Source: Tunicatimonas pelagia
GTDB lineage: Bacteria; Bacteroidota; Bacteroidia; Cytophagales; Cyclobacteriaceae
Assembly: GCF_030506325.1 (NCBI RefSeq)
Contig: NZ_CP120683.1
Location: 2,108,001-2,172,000 of the forward strand
Length of the DNA stretch: 64,000 nt
Direction of reading: 5' to 3'
The notes below the pieces were generated by a model. That model was not told where the DNA came from. It searched no databases and saw only the letters and a program-made list of their open reading frames with translations. Position numbers and translations under genes: made by a program. Below, piece after piece: positions 16,654 to 25,896 of the stretch (position 1 is its first letter; each line of letters begins with the position of its first letter).

Positions 16654-17781
16654 TTAAGCATGAGCTTTGCGCTGTTCTTCAATGGCATCTAGCAGTTGGT
16701 TGAATGGTTTCTCAAATTTGGCAACCCCTTCTTTTTCCAGGTCGTCAGTAACCTTTTCCATATCAATGCCTAACTCTTTTAAAGTAGCCATCGCCTTGTC
16801 AGCCTGACCCATTCCTTCGGCTACTTGGTTGGTAGGTTCTTCACCTTTCTCTAGTAAAATATCCAGTGTATCACCCGGCATGGTGTTTACTGTATCAGGC
16901 CCAATGAGGGGATACACGTAACGTAGCTCTTCATAATCAGGATTTTTGTTACCAGTACTTGCCCACAGCACCCGTTGCTTACGACCACTCTGAGCAGCCA
17001 GTTTTTGAAAACGCTCGCTAGAGAATGCCTCTTCAAACACTTTGTAGGCTTGCTTTGCATTAGCTATCGCCGTTTCACCCAACACAGACTTTGCTTTTTC
17101 GGCATGATCGGGTTTGTTCTCAATAATATCTTTCAGCATAGGGTCTACCATCACATCAATCCGACTTAAGAAAAAACTAGCTACTGAAACTACATTACGA
17201 ATTGATTCGCCTTGCTCCAGCCGTTTTTCTAAACCTTCCATGTAGGCTTCAGTCACGGCTTGGTAGCGATCTACGCTGAACAGTAACGTTACATTTACAT
17301 TAATTCCTTCGCTCAGCAACTGAGTGATGGCCGGTAGCCCCTCTTTAGTGCCTGGTACTTTAATCATCACGTTGGGGCGGTTCACCGCGTTCCACAAATA
17401 ACGACCTTCTTCAATCGTTCCCTGGGTATCGTATACTAGTGAGGGCTGCACTTCCAGGCTCACGCAGCCATCTTCGCCATTAGATGCATCATATACCGGA
17501 CGAAACAGATCAGCAGCACGCTGAATATCCTCTATGGCCATGCTTTCGTAAATCTTAATACGCTCTAGCCCTTCGTTGGCAAGCTTCTCAATAGCTTCGT
17601 CGTAAGCATCACTGCCACTAATTGCCTTCTGAAAAATTGCCGGGTTTGAGGTTAAGCCTCGTACTCCCTTTTCAGTAATTAGCTGTTCTAACTCACCGTT
17701 GTTAAGTATCTGTCGGCTAAGATTATCGAGCCATACACTTTGGCCTAGCATGTATACTTTGTCCAGCATTCGGTTTTCCAT
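16654..17781 (-). CDS. tal: transaldolase
   Basis: The 375-residue enzyme moves a three-carbon dihydroxyacetone unit between sugar phosphates in the non-oxidative pentose phosphate pathway. It has the N-terminal SVWLDNLSR and GLTSNPAIFQKAI, the Schiff-base Lys in NVMIKVPGTKEG (about residue 138), NVTLLFSVDRY and the late RVLWASTGNKNP. The length matches the long class of bacterial transaldolases. I start at ATG 17781 (MENRMLDKVY); an ATG six codons upstream is possible. A terminator follows. Confidence 0.93.
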   Translation of the reverse strand: MENRMLDKVYMLGQSVWLDNLSRQILNNGELEQLITEKGVRGLTSNPAIFQKAISGSDAYDEAIEKLANEGLERIKIYESMAIEDIQRAADLFRPVYDASNGEDGCVSLEVQPSLVYDTQGTIEEGRYLWNAVNRPNVMIKVPGTKEGLPAITQLLSEGINVNVTLLFSVDRYQAVTEAYMEGLEKRLEQGESIRNVVSVASFFLSRIDVMVDPMLKDIIENKPDHAEKAKSVLGETAIANAKQAYKVFEEAFSSERFQKLAAQSGRKQRVLWASTGNKNPDYEELRYVYPLIGPDTVNTMPGDTLDILLEKGEEPTNQVAEGMGQADKAMATLKELGIDMEKVTDDLEKEGVAKFEKPFNQLLDAIEEQRKAHA

Positions 17782-17927
17782 AGTTTTTCTTTTTTGCATC
17801 AGTATGCACTGAATATGATTAAGGTTAAAAATTAACAGGTTATCCTACTATCTTAACTTGATAAAACAGTGAAGGTTGCCAAAGATGGCGAATAAGTCAC
17901 CTATACGGCAAAGATGCTAACTTCATA

Positions 17928-18545
17928 CTAATCGAGTAGTACGGCTTGATCGGGATTACGATGAAAGTTAAATAACAACTTAGCTTGGTTCACTGTTAGC
18001 CGTTCTACTGACAAGGAAGGCAATTCATTTTCACCAAAGAAACCTACATTCATGGTCTCGGGGCCAGTTTGTATCTCGCCCTTGGTATGCTGACACAGGA
18101 TAAATATTTTGTAGGTGTAAAAGGGAGTAGGCGGATGATCGTGACATTTCTTATCCAGCACAGCTAGTAGTCGCTCCGGTACTACCGTAATTCCGGCTTC
18201 TTCTTGCACCTCTTTTACGACAATCTCGGAAGGTGAGTAACCTACATCAGCCCAACCACCAGGTACTGTCCATCCCTGGTCAATTTTCTCCTGCACCATC
18301 AGTAACTTATCGTCCCGAAATACCACTCCCCGAATATCAACCTTCGGAGTAAGGTAGCCGTTTTCCCGTTCAAACAAATCCATCACTTTCTCAAAGGGGG
18401 CTTCGGAATAATCAGCCAGCATTTGAGCACTGATCTGCATTAATTCTTCGTATCGTTCCCGATCGTAGTCGTTTTGGCAGTAGGTAAGCCCTGCCTGCGC
18501 TAGTGCCTGAATACGTTGAGCGGTGGTAAGCCAGGGGTGGTGCAT
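17928..18545 (-). CDS. Nudix hydrolase with NUDIX_N domain
   Basis: The 205-residue protein has an N-terminal helical region typical of the NUDIX_N family (residues 1-65) and the Nudix domain after it, with box GWADVGYSPSEIVVKEVQEEAGI. The catalytic REUXEE part is KEVQEE; the usual first Glu of the GX5E part is partly changed (GYSPSE instead of GESPSE). Relatives hydrolyse ADP-ribose or other nucleoside diphosphate compounds. Substrate not determinable. Confidence 0.88.
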   Translation of the reverse strand: MHHPWLTTAQRIQALAQAGLTYCQNDYDRERYEELMQISAQMLADYSEAPFEKVMDLFERENGYLTPKVDIRGVVFRDDKLLMVQEKIDQGWTVPGGWADVGYSPSEIVVKEVQEEAGITVVPERLLAVLDKKCHDHPPTPFYTYKIFILCQHTKGEIQTGPETMNVGFFGENELPSLSVERLTVNQAKLLFNFHRNPDQAVLLD

Positions 18546-18763
18546 AATAGTGAGTTAGTTCTTAGTGTGCTGAATATTCAGGTTGTTATGAAACAATGTT
18601 CAAGTAGCTACTCCACTCTTCTGATAACGACAAAAATGATCGTACGCTCGGCTGAAGCAGTATTTTGGCTACTGCGTCCATCTTTATTTTCTGGCGGATA
18701 CAGCCAGTATGTGGACAATAGCGTTGCCTAGCCACCCCAGACCGATTACCGCAAATTGCTGCC

Positions 18764-19399
18764 TCACGACAACTTGGTTTTAAGGTAAGCAACTAATACC
18801 TCCGCCGTAGCTGGACACTCTCCTTCAGCGTACTCTCGGTTGTTCGGAAAAATAAGATCGGCTTCGTGTTTATGCGGATCAATGTATTTCTCGTAGGCAG
18901 GAGCTACGTGATGGCGGTACATATAAAGAATATCGTCGAGAGGGTAACCTCGCTCGCGCGTGTCGCGCATAATACGACGTTGTAGCTTCAAATGCTCTTT
19001 GGTTTCCACAAATACCTTCAGATCAAGCTGTTGAGCTACCGCCGGAAAATGAAAAACGAAAATACCTTCTACTAAAATAATATCGGCGGGCTTGAATTCC
19101 AGCATTCGGGGCGTAATTGCCGGATTATTGAAGGTATACTCCCGACGGTAAACTGCGTTGCCTCGCTTAAGCTGTGCCAAATCATCGGCAAACGCTTGGT
19201 CTTCTATTACCGAAGGCTCATCAAAGTTAATTACTCGATTTTCGGCCAAGCCGTGCGGAGGAAAATCTCGGTAGTAATTATCTTGAGAAACCAAACAGCA
19301 ATGTTCTTCGCCCAGCAGTTGGTGTACCCAGTGTAAGAACTGAGTTTTACCCGACCCACTTCCGCCAGTAATTCCTACTACGTAAGGATTGTTAGCCAT
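18764..19399 (-). CDS. udk: uridine kinase
   Basis: The 211-residue kinase phosphorylates uridine (and cytidine) with ATP or GTP in pyrimidine salvage. P-loop GGSGSGKT (residues 13-20), the SQDNYYRD substrate motif, VEGIFVFHF, and the lid RDTRERGYPLDDI are in place. It overlaps rdgB by eight bases and is the last gene of the nrnA-FKBP-FKBP-rdgB-udk operon. Confidence 0.93.
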   Translation of the reverse strand: MANNPYVVGITGGSGSGKTQFLHWVHQLLGEEHCCLVSQDNYYRDFPPHGLAENRVINFDEPSVIEDQAFADDLAQLKRGNAVYRREYTFNNPAITPRMLEFKPADIILVEGIFVFHFPAVAQQLDLKVFVETKEHLKLQRRIMRDTRERGYPLDDILYMYRHHVAPAYEKYIDPHKHEADLIFPNNREYAEGECPATAEVLVAYLKTKLS

Positions 19400-19982
19400 G
19401 CTGTACTTTGTAGTTGTTCAGAAAATGAACCAGTTGTTGCACCGCCCGACCGCGGTGGCTAATCTGGTTTTTTTCTTCTAAAGACATTTCAGCAAAACTT
19501 TGTTGGTACCCCTCGGGAATAAAAATTGGATCGTAGCCAAAACCTTGCTGTCCCGAGCGTTTTTGGGTGATGCTTCCGGTAACTTTTCCCTCGAAGGTAT
19601 AGGACTTTCCTTCTAAGATAAGGGCAATTATGGTTCGGAACTGAGCCTGGCAGTTGTTAGCACCCTGAAGTTGATCCAGCACCTTTTGCATATTATGCTG
19701 GCTGTTTCGTTCCGGGCCAGCGTAATGAGCCGAGTCAACCCCTGGTTTACCATTGAGGGCAGCGATTTCCAGCCCAGTATCATCAGCAAAGCAATTTACC
19801 TGATAGTGCTGGTACACAAACTCTGCCTTCTGCCGGGCATTTCCCTCTAGCGTAGGCTGCGTTTCGGGCAGCTCTTCAGTGCAACCAATATCCTGCAAAC
19901 TAATGATATCGAATGTATCTCCCAGTAGCTGCTGCACCTCGGTAACTTTGTGGGCATTATTAGTAGCGAAGCAGAGTTTCAT
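19392..19982 (-). CDS. rdgB: non-canonical purine NTP pyrophosphatase (RdgB/HAM1)
   Basis: The 196-residue enzyme removes ITP, dITP and XTP from the nucleotide pool, giving the monophosphate and pyrophosphate. N-terminal FATNNAHKVTEVQQLL (Thr/Asn/Lys of the active site), FADDTGLEI with its metal-binding Asp pair, PGVDSAHYAG, and C-terminal FGYDPIFIPEGY and SHRGRA are all present. Positioned two bases after the FKBP gene and overlapping udk. Confidence 0.95.
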   Translation of the reverse strand: MKLCFATNNAHKVTEVQQLLGDTFDIISLQDIGCTEELPETQPTLEGNARQKAEFVYQHYQVNCFADDTGLEIAALNGKPGVDSAHYAGPERNSQHNMQKVLDQLQGANNCQAQFRTIIALILEGKSYTFEGKVTGSITQKRSGQQGFGYDPIFIPEGYQQSFAEMSLEEKNQISHRGRAVQQLVHFLNNYKVQHG

Positions 19983-19984
19983 AG

Positions 19985-20956
19985 CTAGTTTACTGATACA
20001 AGCTCAATATCAAAAACCAGAGTAGTATAAGGAGGTATAAAAGAATCTCCCTGAAATAAATCAGAGAGAATTTCTGAAGGAAATGCTAGTACAGATTCTC
20101 TATAAGCTGCTCTGGAAGGTATTACGATAGTACCTTTTTCACCCTGCCTCATCTGCGATACTCCAATATCAAACCCGTCAATCAAATTATTTGACCCCAC
20201 AGTGAATGGTAGCAAAGTATTCGTACTTACATTACTGTCAAACTCAGTTCCATCCAGAAACGTACCGGTGTAACGCACTGCAACGCGACTTCCTTGACTA
20301 GCTTCAGCACCATCGGCCTCACCTTCCTGAGTTTGCACGTAATACACCCCGGCAGTAAGACTGTCCGCATCAGTCAGGTTATTATCAGTTAGATAATTTT
20401 TGATAAGTTGATCTTCCTCGGCACGTAATTGCGCTTCAGTAACAATCTCTACCAACTGAACGCGCGCCCGAACAATGGCATCGGGAGGAACAACCCCCTC
20501 CAAGCTATACCGCAGGTAGGCAAAGGCCGAAGGTAAGTAGAATTCATACTCCTCACCTACCCGCATATTAGCGATAGAGAAGTCCAATACTGGAAATAAG
20601 AGATTATTTTGGTCAATAATATTACTAGCCACAAACTGGTAAGTAACCGGAGGTTCGCCAGAGTCGGCTAACCTTTCGTCAATTATCTGACCATCCAGTA
20701 CAGCTATTTGGTAATAGATACGAATAATATCATTCCTAGCCAAAGTATCACCAGTGGGGTTCTCGGTAAGTACTTCGTAGAAAATATCACCATCGCGGGT
20801 AGCATTAATATTGTTGTCGGCTAGATAATCCTCTATAATCTGTTGTTGCTCCCGCAGTAACTCCTCACCCTGAACACCAGCGTCTTCTGAATCGTCAGAG
20901 CAACCCCAACATCCTATTACTATCCCCATGAGGAACCATCCTAGTAGCTTCTTCAT
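19985..20956 (-). CDS. FKBP-type peptidyl-prolyl isomerase lipoprotein, two domains
   Basis: The 323-residue lipoprotein starts MKKLLGWFLMGIVIGCWGC at ATG 20956 (lipobox VIGC or CWGC); an ATG nine codons upstream does not fit a signal peptide. Two FKBP-like domains: residues about 60-165, degenerate, and 190-323, with VAVRYTGTFLDGTEFDSN, the LIDGFDIGVSQMRQGEKGTIVIP core and a final VFDIELV strand. It assists folding of exported proteins at the periplasmic face. It follows a paralogue, and both lie in the nrnA-rdgB-udk operon. Confidence 0.88.
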   Translation of the reverse strand: MKKLLGWFLMGIVIGCWGCSDDSEDAGVQGEELLREQQQIIEDYLADNNINATRDGDIFYEVLTENPTGDTLARNDIIRIYYQIAVLDGQIIDERLADSGEPPVTYQFVASNIIDQNNLLFPVLDFSIANMRVGEEYEFYLPSAFAYLRYSLEGVVPPDAIVRARVQLVEIVTEAQLRAEEDQLIKNYLTDNNLTDADSLTAGVYYVQTQEGEADGAEASQGSRVAVRYTGTFLDGTEFDSNVSTNTLLPFTVGSNNLIDGFDIGVSQMRQGEKGTIVIPSRAAYRESVLAFPSEILSDLFQGDSFIPPYTTLVFDIELVSVN

Positions 20957-20983
20957 ACTTCTAAAACAGATTGTATTTGCCAA

Positions 20984-21886
20984 CTATTGCTTTACATCCA
21001 CCAATTCTACATCAAAAATTAGAATGGAATTGGCGGCAATAAGCCCGTTATCTTGAGGGCCATACGCTAGAGGGGAAGGAATATAGAGCGTGGCTTTCGT
21101 TCCTTCATTCAATAGAGCAACTCCCTCATCCCAACCCGGAATTACCGCTCTCTGTCCCAAAGGAAAGCCAAATGGCCCATTAGGGCTATCGTAAGATGAT
21201 TGAATTTCGGTTCCATCTATTAATTTGAGTACGTAATGTACAAACACCGAATCACCGGCGGAGGGTTGTACTCCACTGCCTTCTTCCTTAATTACATAAC
21301 GTAAGCCTGATTCAGTAGTCTGAGCGTCAATGCTATTTTCCGCTAAGTACTCGCTAATGGTAAGACTATCAGCACTAAATTGCTCAGCTTGCTGGGCGAG
21401 CATATCTTCTTGCTGCTTTCGCATCTGTTCCATCTGATACGCCTGAAAATCTTCCGGCGACATTACATCTTCTACGCCTATCTGAAAAGTAATTGGCATT
21501 TCAGGTTCAATACCCGGAGGAATTTGCGCCTGAAATGTGTTCACAAACAACTCTTCGGCAGAAACTTGAAAATGGGTACTGTCACCTTTTTTCAGCGTAC
21601 CAAAAGCCTCAAAAACCTGATTAGCCGTATCGCTAACAAATTGTACCGGAATAGGGTCAGTCATTCCCGCCGGAGGAAATAGCAGTGAATCATCTTTAAA
21701 GTACTTCATGTACATGAGTATAAAATCACCGCTGTCGGCCACAGTACCTTCTCCTTCAGACAGATACTTGATTTTCAAGCCAGACGAAGTGGTTTCGTAG
21801 TCGGCTTCTCCGGTCTGGCTACAGGCTGAGAAACCTAATAGTAAACTTATACCAACGTATGCAATATTAACAAAAGAAATCTTCAT
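20984..21886 (-). CDS. FKBP-type peptidyl-prolyl isomerase lipoprotein, two domains
   Basis: This 300-residue lipoprotein has signal MKISFVNIAYVGISLLLGF and lipobox FSAC. The first FKBP-like domain (about 35-140) lacks most active-site aromatic residues. The second (about 185-300) is canonical: VFVHYVLKLIDGTEI, VIPGWDEGVALLNEGTKATL, and SPLAYGP, with the Tyr, Phe, Trp and Tyr of the pocket present. A glutamine-rich helix (MEQMRKQQEDMLAQQAEQ) links the two. It overlaps nrnA by four bases. Confidence 0.9.
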   Translation of the reverse strand: MKISFVNIAYVGISLLLGFSACSQTGEADYETTSSGLKIKYLSEGEGTVADSGDFILMYMKYFKDDSLLFPPAGMTDPIPVQFVSDTANQVFEAFGTLKKGDSTHFQVSAEELFVNTFQAQIPPGIEPEMPITFQIGVEDVMSPEDFQAYQMEQMRKQQEDMLAQQAEQFSADSLTISEYLAENSIDAQTTESGLRYVIKEEGSGVQPSAGDSVFVHYVLKLIDGTEIQSSYDSPNGPFGFPLGQRAVIPGWDEGVALLNEGTKATLYIPSPLAYGPQDNGLIAANSILIFDVELVDVKQ

Positions 21887-22929
21887 GGTACGTGTAACGC
21901 TTTTTGCTGTAATTGATTATGATGTAACTGATCTTTATACTGCGGTAGCAGTTTCAAAAACTTCTGTAAGGTTTCTTCTAGCGAAAGCTGGGATACACCG
22001 CCGGCAGCATTTTTGTGTCCCCCTCCGCCAAAGTGCTCGGCAGCTAGATCGTTCACGGCAAAATCGCCCACCGAGCGAAATGATAGCTTCACCACGTCGT
22101 TACGGTCAATAATGATTGCCGCCATCGTAATGCCTTTTATGGAAAGTGCGTAGTTCACTAGCCCTTCCGTATCACCCTGCCGCGACTTGAAGTTCCGTAG
22201 ATCTTCGGCCGTAATGGCGAAATACGCAGTTTTGTACTCGTCCATCACGACCAGTTTTTGGTTGAGCGCGTAACCGATAAACCGTAACCGATCTACTGAA
22301 TTGTTATCGTATACTAGTTTACTCACTTTGGCAGCATTAGCGCCCAAACCAATTAAGTCGGCCACTACCTGATGTACGTGCTGCGTAGTATTGGGATGGC
22401 GGAATGAACCAGTATCGGTCATCATACCCGCATACAGGCATTCGGCCATATCCGGATCAATTTTATCACGCTCACCTAGCTCATCAATAATTTGGTACAC
22501 TAGCTCACAGGTAGCTGCTGCTTCGGTATCCCAGAATTCCACGCTGGCAAAATCTTCCCTACCGTGATGATGGTCAATCAGTACTTTGGTGGCTGTGGCT
22601 TGCCGGATTGGCTCTTCCATCGTATCAATCCGATTGAGCGAGCAAAAATCCACGCAGACAATAACATCAGCTTCTGCTATACACTGATCGGCCTTTGGTC
22701 GCTGCGCCTTATCGCAAAAAAGCAGCACGTTTGAGTGCCCTTTCATCCAGTGCAGAAACTCAGGATAATCAGTGGGTGAAATCACTTGAACATGATGCTG
22801 TTGCTTTTCTAAATACAAAGCCAATCCCAAGGCCGAACCGAGCGCATCAGCGTCGGGATTCTGGTGGGGAACAATAACTACCTTCTGGGGTGAACGTAGC
22901 AATTCTTTAAAAACGTTAATATCTTGCAT
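21883..22929 (-). CDS. nrnA: bifunctional oligoribonuclease / PAP phosphatase (DHH-DHHA1)
   Basis: The 348-residue phosphoesterase has the DHH motifs in order: N-terminal PHQNPDADALGSALG, CVDFCSL, the DHHH motif (LIDHHHGR), TDTGSFRHP, and the DHHA1 motif HFGGGGHKNAAGG near the C-terminus. It degrades nano-RNA and can remove the 3'-phosphate of pAp. It heads the operon nrnA-FKBP-FKBP-rdgB-udk. Confidence 0.93.
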   Translation of the reverse strand: MQDINVFKELLRSPQKVVIVPHQNPDADALGSALGLALYLEKQQHHVQVISPTDYPEFLHWMKGHSNVLLFCDKAQRPKADQCIAEADVIVCVDFCSLNRIDTMEEPIRQATATKVLIDHHHGREDFASVEFWDTEAAATCELVYQIIDELGERDKIDPDMAECLYAGMMTDTGSFRHPNTTQHVHQVVADLIGLGANAAKVSKLVYDNNSVDRLRFIGYALNQKLVVMDEYKTAYFAITAEDLRNFKSRQGDTEGLVNYALSIKGITMAAIIIDRNDVVKLSFRSVGDFAVNDLAAEHFGGGGHKNAAGGVSQLSLEETLQKFLKLLPQYKDQLHHNQLQQKALHVP

Positions 22930-23271
22930 TCTATCAGATCAGGTAGTATGCTAAATCAGAAACCCGGCATGTGGTACCTTAAAACGGATCACAAAAGTGA
23001 GGATATTAAATTAAAAACCAAAGAGACTATATACGTTTCTTACTCCGAGTATGTTAGCTTAGGTTTAAGATGAACGTAAGTAACTAACTTATTACCAGCT
23101 ATTTAAAATGTTTTATCTTACACCAATTGACCATATTATACAACATGTAGTGAGATTTAGTTCATCGTTTCTAACTATAAAATCAGGGTGTAGATGTGTG
23201 CCCGTTAGATGAACTTAACCTGTATCTTTACGTTACCTAAATAAGTTTTTACTGCATAAATAACATTCACT
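22930..23271. other. divergent intergenic region
   Basis: About 340 bases between nrnA (minus) and nfu (plus), AT-rich. It contains a TCACAAAAGTGA palindrome (22990-23001) and the nfu promoter candidate. No gene seen. Confidence 0.4.
23223..23230 (+). promoter_or_regulatory. possible -7 promoter element of nfu (TATCTTTA)
   Basis: TATCTTTA matches TAnnTTTG in all but the last base and lies about 42 bases before the nfu start. Confidence 0.3.
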
Positions 23272-23862
23272 ATGAATAGTACGCAAACCCGTTCTCGCAA
23301 CGTGCATATTTATCTAGAATCTAACCCCAATCCGAATTCTTTAAAGTTTGTCGCTAACTTTATGTTGCTACCTGATGGGGAAAGTTATGACTTTCCGGAT
23401 GCAGCAAGTGCTGAGCATGCTCCGTTGGCAAAAGAGTTATTCGCACTTGAGCACGTAGAGCGGGTATTTTACATGAGTAATTTTGTAACGGTTACCAAAA
23501 GCGAAAAAGCCGAATGGGCTGAGATTCAGGAGACAATTAAGCAGCATATTAAACAACACTTAGAAGATGAGAAACCGATTCTTGCCCCCGAAGCATTTGC
23601 GGAGGATCATGATGATGCAGGGGAGGATGATGAAACTGTTATCAAGATCAAAAGTATTTTGGATGAATACATTCGCCCGGCTGTGGAGCAAGATGGCGGA
23701 GCCATTAGCTTTCACTCTTTCCGAGAAGGCATAGTAAAGGTATTATTACAAGGCTCGTGCAGCGGTTGCCCTTCTTCTACCATTACGCTCAAGGCCGGTA
23801 TTGAAAATCTGCTCAAAACAATGGTTCCCGAAGTACAAGGGGTAGAAGCTGAGGGAGTTTAG
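23272..23862 (+). CDS. nfu: Nfu/NifU-type iron-sulfur cluster scaffold protein
   Basis: The 196-residue protein has an N-terminal Nfu_N domain (residues about 12-95: YLESNPNPNSLKFVANFML, LFALEHVERVFYMSNFVTVTK) and a C-terminal NifU domain (about 120-190) with EQDGGAISFHSF and the cluster-binding Cys pair in GSCSGCPSS. It holds and delivers [4Fe-4S] clusters to apoproteins. The acidic linker (about 100-118) is typical. No suf genes nearby. Confidence 0.93.
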   Translation: MNSTQTRSRNVHIYLESNPNPNSLKFVANFMLLPDGESYDFPDAASAEHAPLAKELFALEHVERVFYMSNFVTVTKSEKAEWAEIQETIKQHIKQHLEDEKPILAPEAFAEDHDDAGEDDETVIKIKSILDEYIRPAVEQDGGAISFHSFREGIVKVLLQGSCSGCPSSTITLKAGIENLLKTMVPEVQGVEAEGV

Positions 23863-23863
23863 T

Positions 23864-24862
23864 CTAACGTCCTATAAAAATAATCTGACTTACCTGAACA
23901 GGTTTTCCTTGGTGATATGCTACCTTCCATGTGGGCATTGATAAAATTATTTCTTCTATTGCTTTTTCAACCTTTAACCTGTTCATTTTGGAAGATACAA
24001 AACTTACAACTTCCCCAGTTTCTGAGATAACGACAGCTCCTGAAAATTGCCCTTCAAACTTTACACCCTTTTGAGTAGTGTGGTCAATAATGTACTGATT
24101 TATTTTCGCCTTACTTTCGCTTTCATTGCGCGCGCCTGTAAACAGGGCAGGTTCTTCAACTGTTGCATTCAGAAAAATTGGTTTATCGTTGCTTCTTTGG
24201 TAATCTATCGTTTGAAACCGAGAAGCGTTCGGTCTTTCGCGTATATTAGATATTATCCTTGCTGTATCGGGCTTATCGCTTATATCCCATCTAGTTTCCA
24301 GGTTTAATATTCTTACTAATGTCTTTTGTATCTCTGCAAGTTCTGAATAAATATGAGCCGAGTCCCAACTACCTAGAGTCAGCCGATCTTGATATAAGCT
24401 AAGTGTAGGTTTATTATCAACGAAGGCAGTAACTTTAATTTTATTCGCATTTTTTGCTGTAAAAATTTGAAGGCTCACTTTTTGGTTCTGGAAAAAGTCT
24501 TTGATAACAATGCCATCACGGTGTAAATCTTTTATGCGGATTCTATACTGGTACTTATCTTTTGATTTTGTTATTGAGTCTAGTTTGGTTCTTTCATCCA
24601 AAATTATGAATGTGAGAGGTTTCTTGTCCCATTCTATACTGTACGTGCTCTGAGACTCGAGTTTCTTAGCCCCTCTTGCCTGAGTTATAGGCAGTTGATG
24701 AATTTGCGTAGAAAGCTGATTAATTAGGCTATCAATGATTTTCTTATTGGATTGACCATAGATGTGATTGAAGCAAAAAACAAACCCAGTTAGTATTATT
24801 CCGACTTTTTGCACGTTTTTTATCGAAAATAACCCCTTAATGTAGGAAACTAATGAGAACAT
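23864..24862 (-). CDS. exported protein with a TonB-C-like C-terminus
   Basis: The 332-residue protein has an N-terminal hydrophobic segment (GIILTGFVFCFNHIYG) likely to be a signal peptide. The last 95 residues resemble the TonB C-terminal domain found on many Bacteroidota proteins: INQYIIDH, GAVVISETGEVVSF and PTWKVAYHQGKPV before a final strand. The middle (40-230) is not recognised. AT-rich compared with neighbours. It is convergent with nfu, only one base between stops. Function unknown. Confidence 0.65.
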   Translation of the reverse strand: MFSLVSYIKGLFSIKNVQKVGIILTGFVFCFNHIYGQSNKKIIDSLINQLSTQIHQLPITQARGAKKLESQSTYSIEWDKKPLTFIILDERTKLDSITKSKDKYQYRIRIKDLHRDGIVIKDFFQNQKVSLQIFTAKNANKIKVTAFVDNKPTLSLYQDRLTLGSWDSAHIYSELAEIQKTLVRILNLETRWDISDKPDTARIISNIRERPNASRFQTIDYQRSNDKPIFLNATVEEPALFTGARNESESKAKINQYIIDHTTQKGVKFEGQFSGAVVISETGEVVSFVSSKMNRLKVEKAIEEIILSMPTWKVAYHQGKPVQVSQIIFIGR

Positions 24863-25058
24863 AGAGGAAAGATAGAATTACAAAAAATAACCCGTATGAT
24901 CTAAGTACTTTCTTCCGATTAGCTACAGGTAACCACCAAAGAGCATACCACGGACGGAAGAGGCCAAATAATAATATTCCAGCCGAAATCCAGATAAGAA
25001 AAGCAATGATTGATTGAAGGTAGGTGATAGCTAAAAAAGAAGAGCGAAAATGAAGATG
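24837..25058 (-). pseudogene. small membrane protein without a start codon
   Basis: A 73-residue open frame reads as a two-helix membrane protein with FRPWYALWW and NRKKVLRSYG between the helices. It follows directly, in the same frame, after the stop of the Rpn nuclease tail (25059-25061). No ATG, GTG or TTG occurs in frame before the first helix, so the beginning has been lost. Its end overlaps the start of the TonB-C-like gene. Probably a remnant. Confidence 0.4.
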
Positions 25059-25875
25059 TCACTTTTGTTGCATTTGTTCTCTAATGCCCTGAATTCGGCT
25101 CATAGTTACCCCAACAACCTTGGCAATTTGTTCATCAGTTAGCAATTGAGATTGTAAGAGCGATTTAATAGTTTCCTCTGTATTTTCTTCTTTGCCTTTT
25201 TCTATACTTTATTCCTTGCTGATAACGTATGTCATCTTCTATGTTATAAGTAATGGGCATAGCTTCTGTATGTTTTATAGTTTCTTTTTGCAGATCCCGT
25301 AAGTTGGATAGTATCTCTAGTTGTCTTACGTAACGACGGAGTTTTCGTTCATTATTGGTCAGTGCTTGCAGTTTACGTAAGATTTCTGGAAGGATGGTAT
25401 CGACCTCGCTTTTCTTGAAATTGCTCAAAATCGCTAATACCGCTTGCTCTGGCTGAGTAGCATCATCCAGTAGTTTACGATAGTCTAACTGATGGATATC
25501 TACCAGGGAGAAACGGTAATCAATCATGCCTTCCTTCAATTGGGTAGACATACGTGGTTTTCGTCGGCCCATAAATACAACGTACTGCTTAATACTTTCA
25601 CCGTACTTTTCTTTTAACATGGCGTAGTACAGAAGCATCCGATTAAGCATTGCTGCTTTATCTTTCACCTGAAATTCAAGGTGAAGTATGTACGACTCGT
25701 GGGAATTAGAAGAGATAACGCGCTTCAGAAAATCTGGCCTGCGCTCTAAAGTTGTTTGAATGTCATCAGGAATCTCTTCTAGGCGGCCCAACGATAAACC
25801 AAGTAACTTATCAGCTAAAGGGAGAATGAGTGCCTCAATATTTTCTTTGAGAATCTTATCGTAATCCTGGCTCAT
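25059..25875 (-). pseudogene. Rpn-type PD-(D/E)XK nuclease, frameshifted near its end
   Basis: The main frame (25875 to a stop at 25165) encodes about 236 residues of the Rpn family (recombination-promoting nuclease, once called transposase): the HLEFQVKDKAAMLNRMLLYY core, YVVFMGRRK, and a helical C-terminal half. After RYQQGI the frame shifts. With a 7-base insertion (AAGTATA, about 25206-25212) removed, the usual tail follows: IEKGKEENTEETI, TDEQIAKVVGVTMSRIQ, to the stop at 25059. The nuclease domain is whole, so partial function is possible. It lies 21 bases after infB. Confidence 0.75.
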
Positions 25876-25896
25876 AGAATATATGAGGTGATCGCT

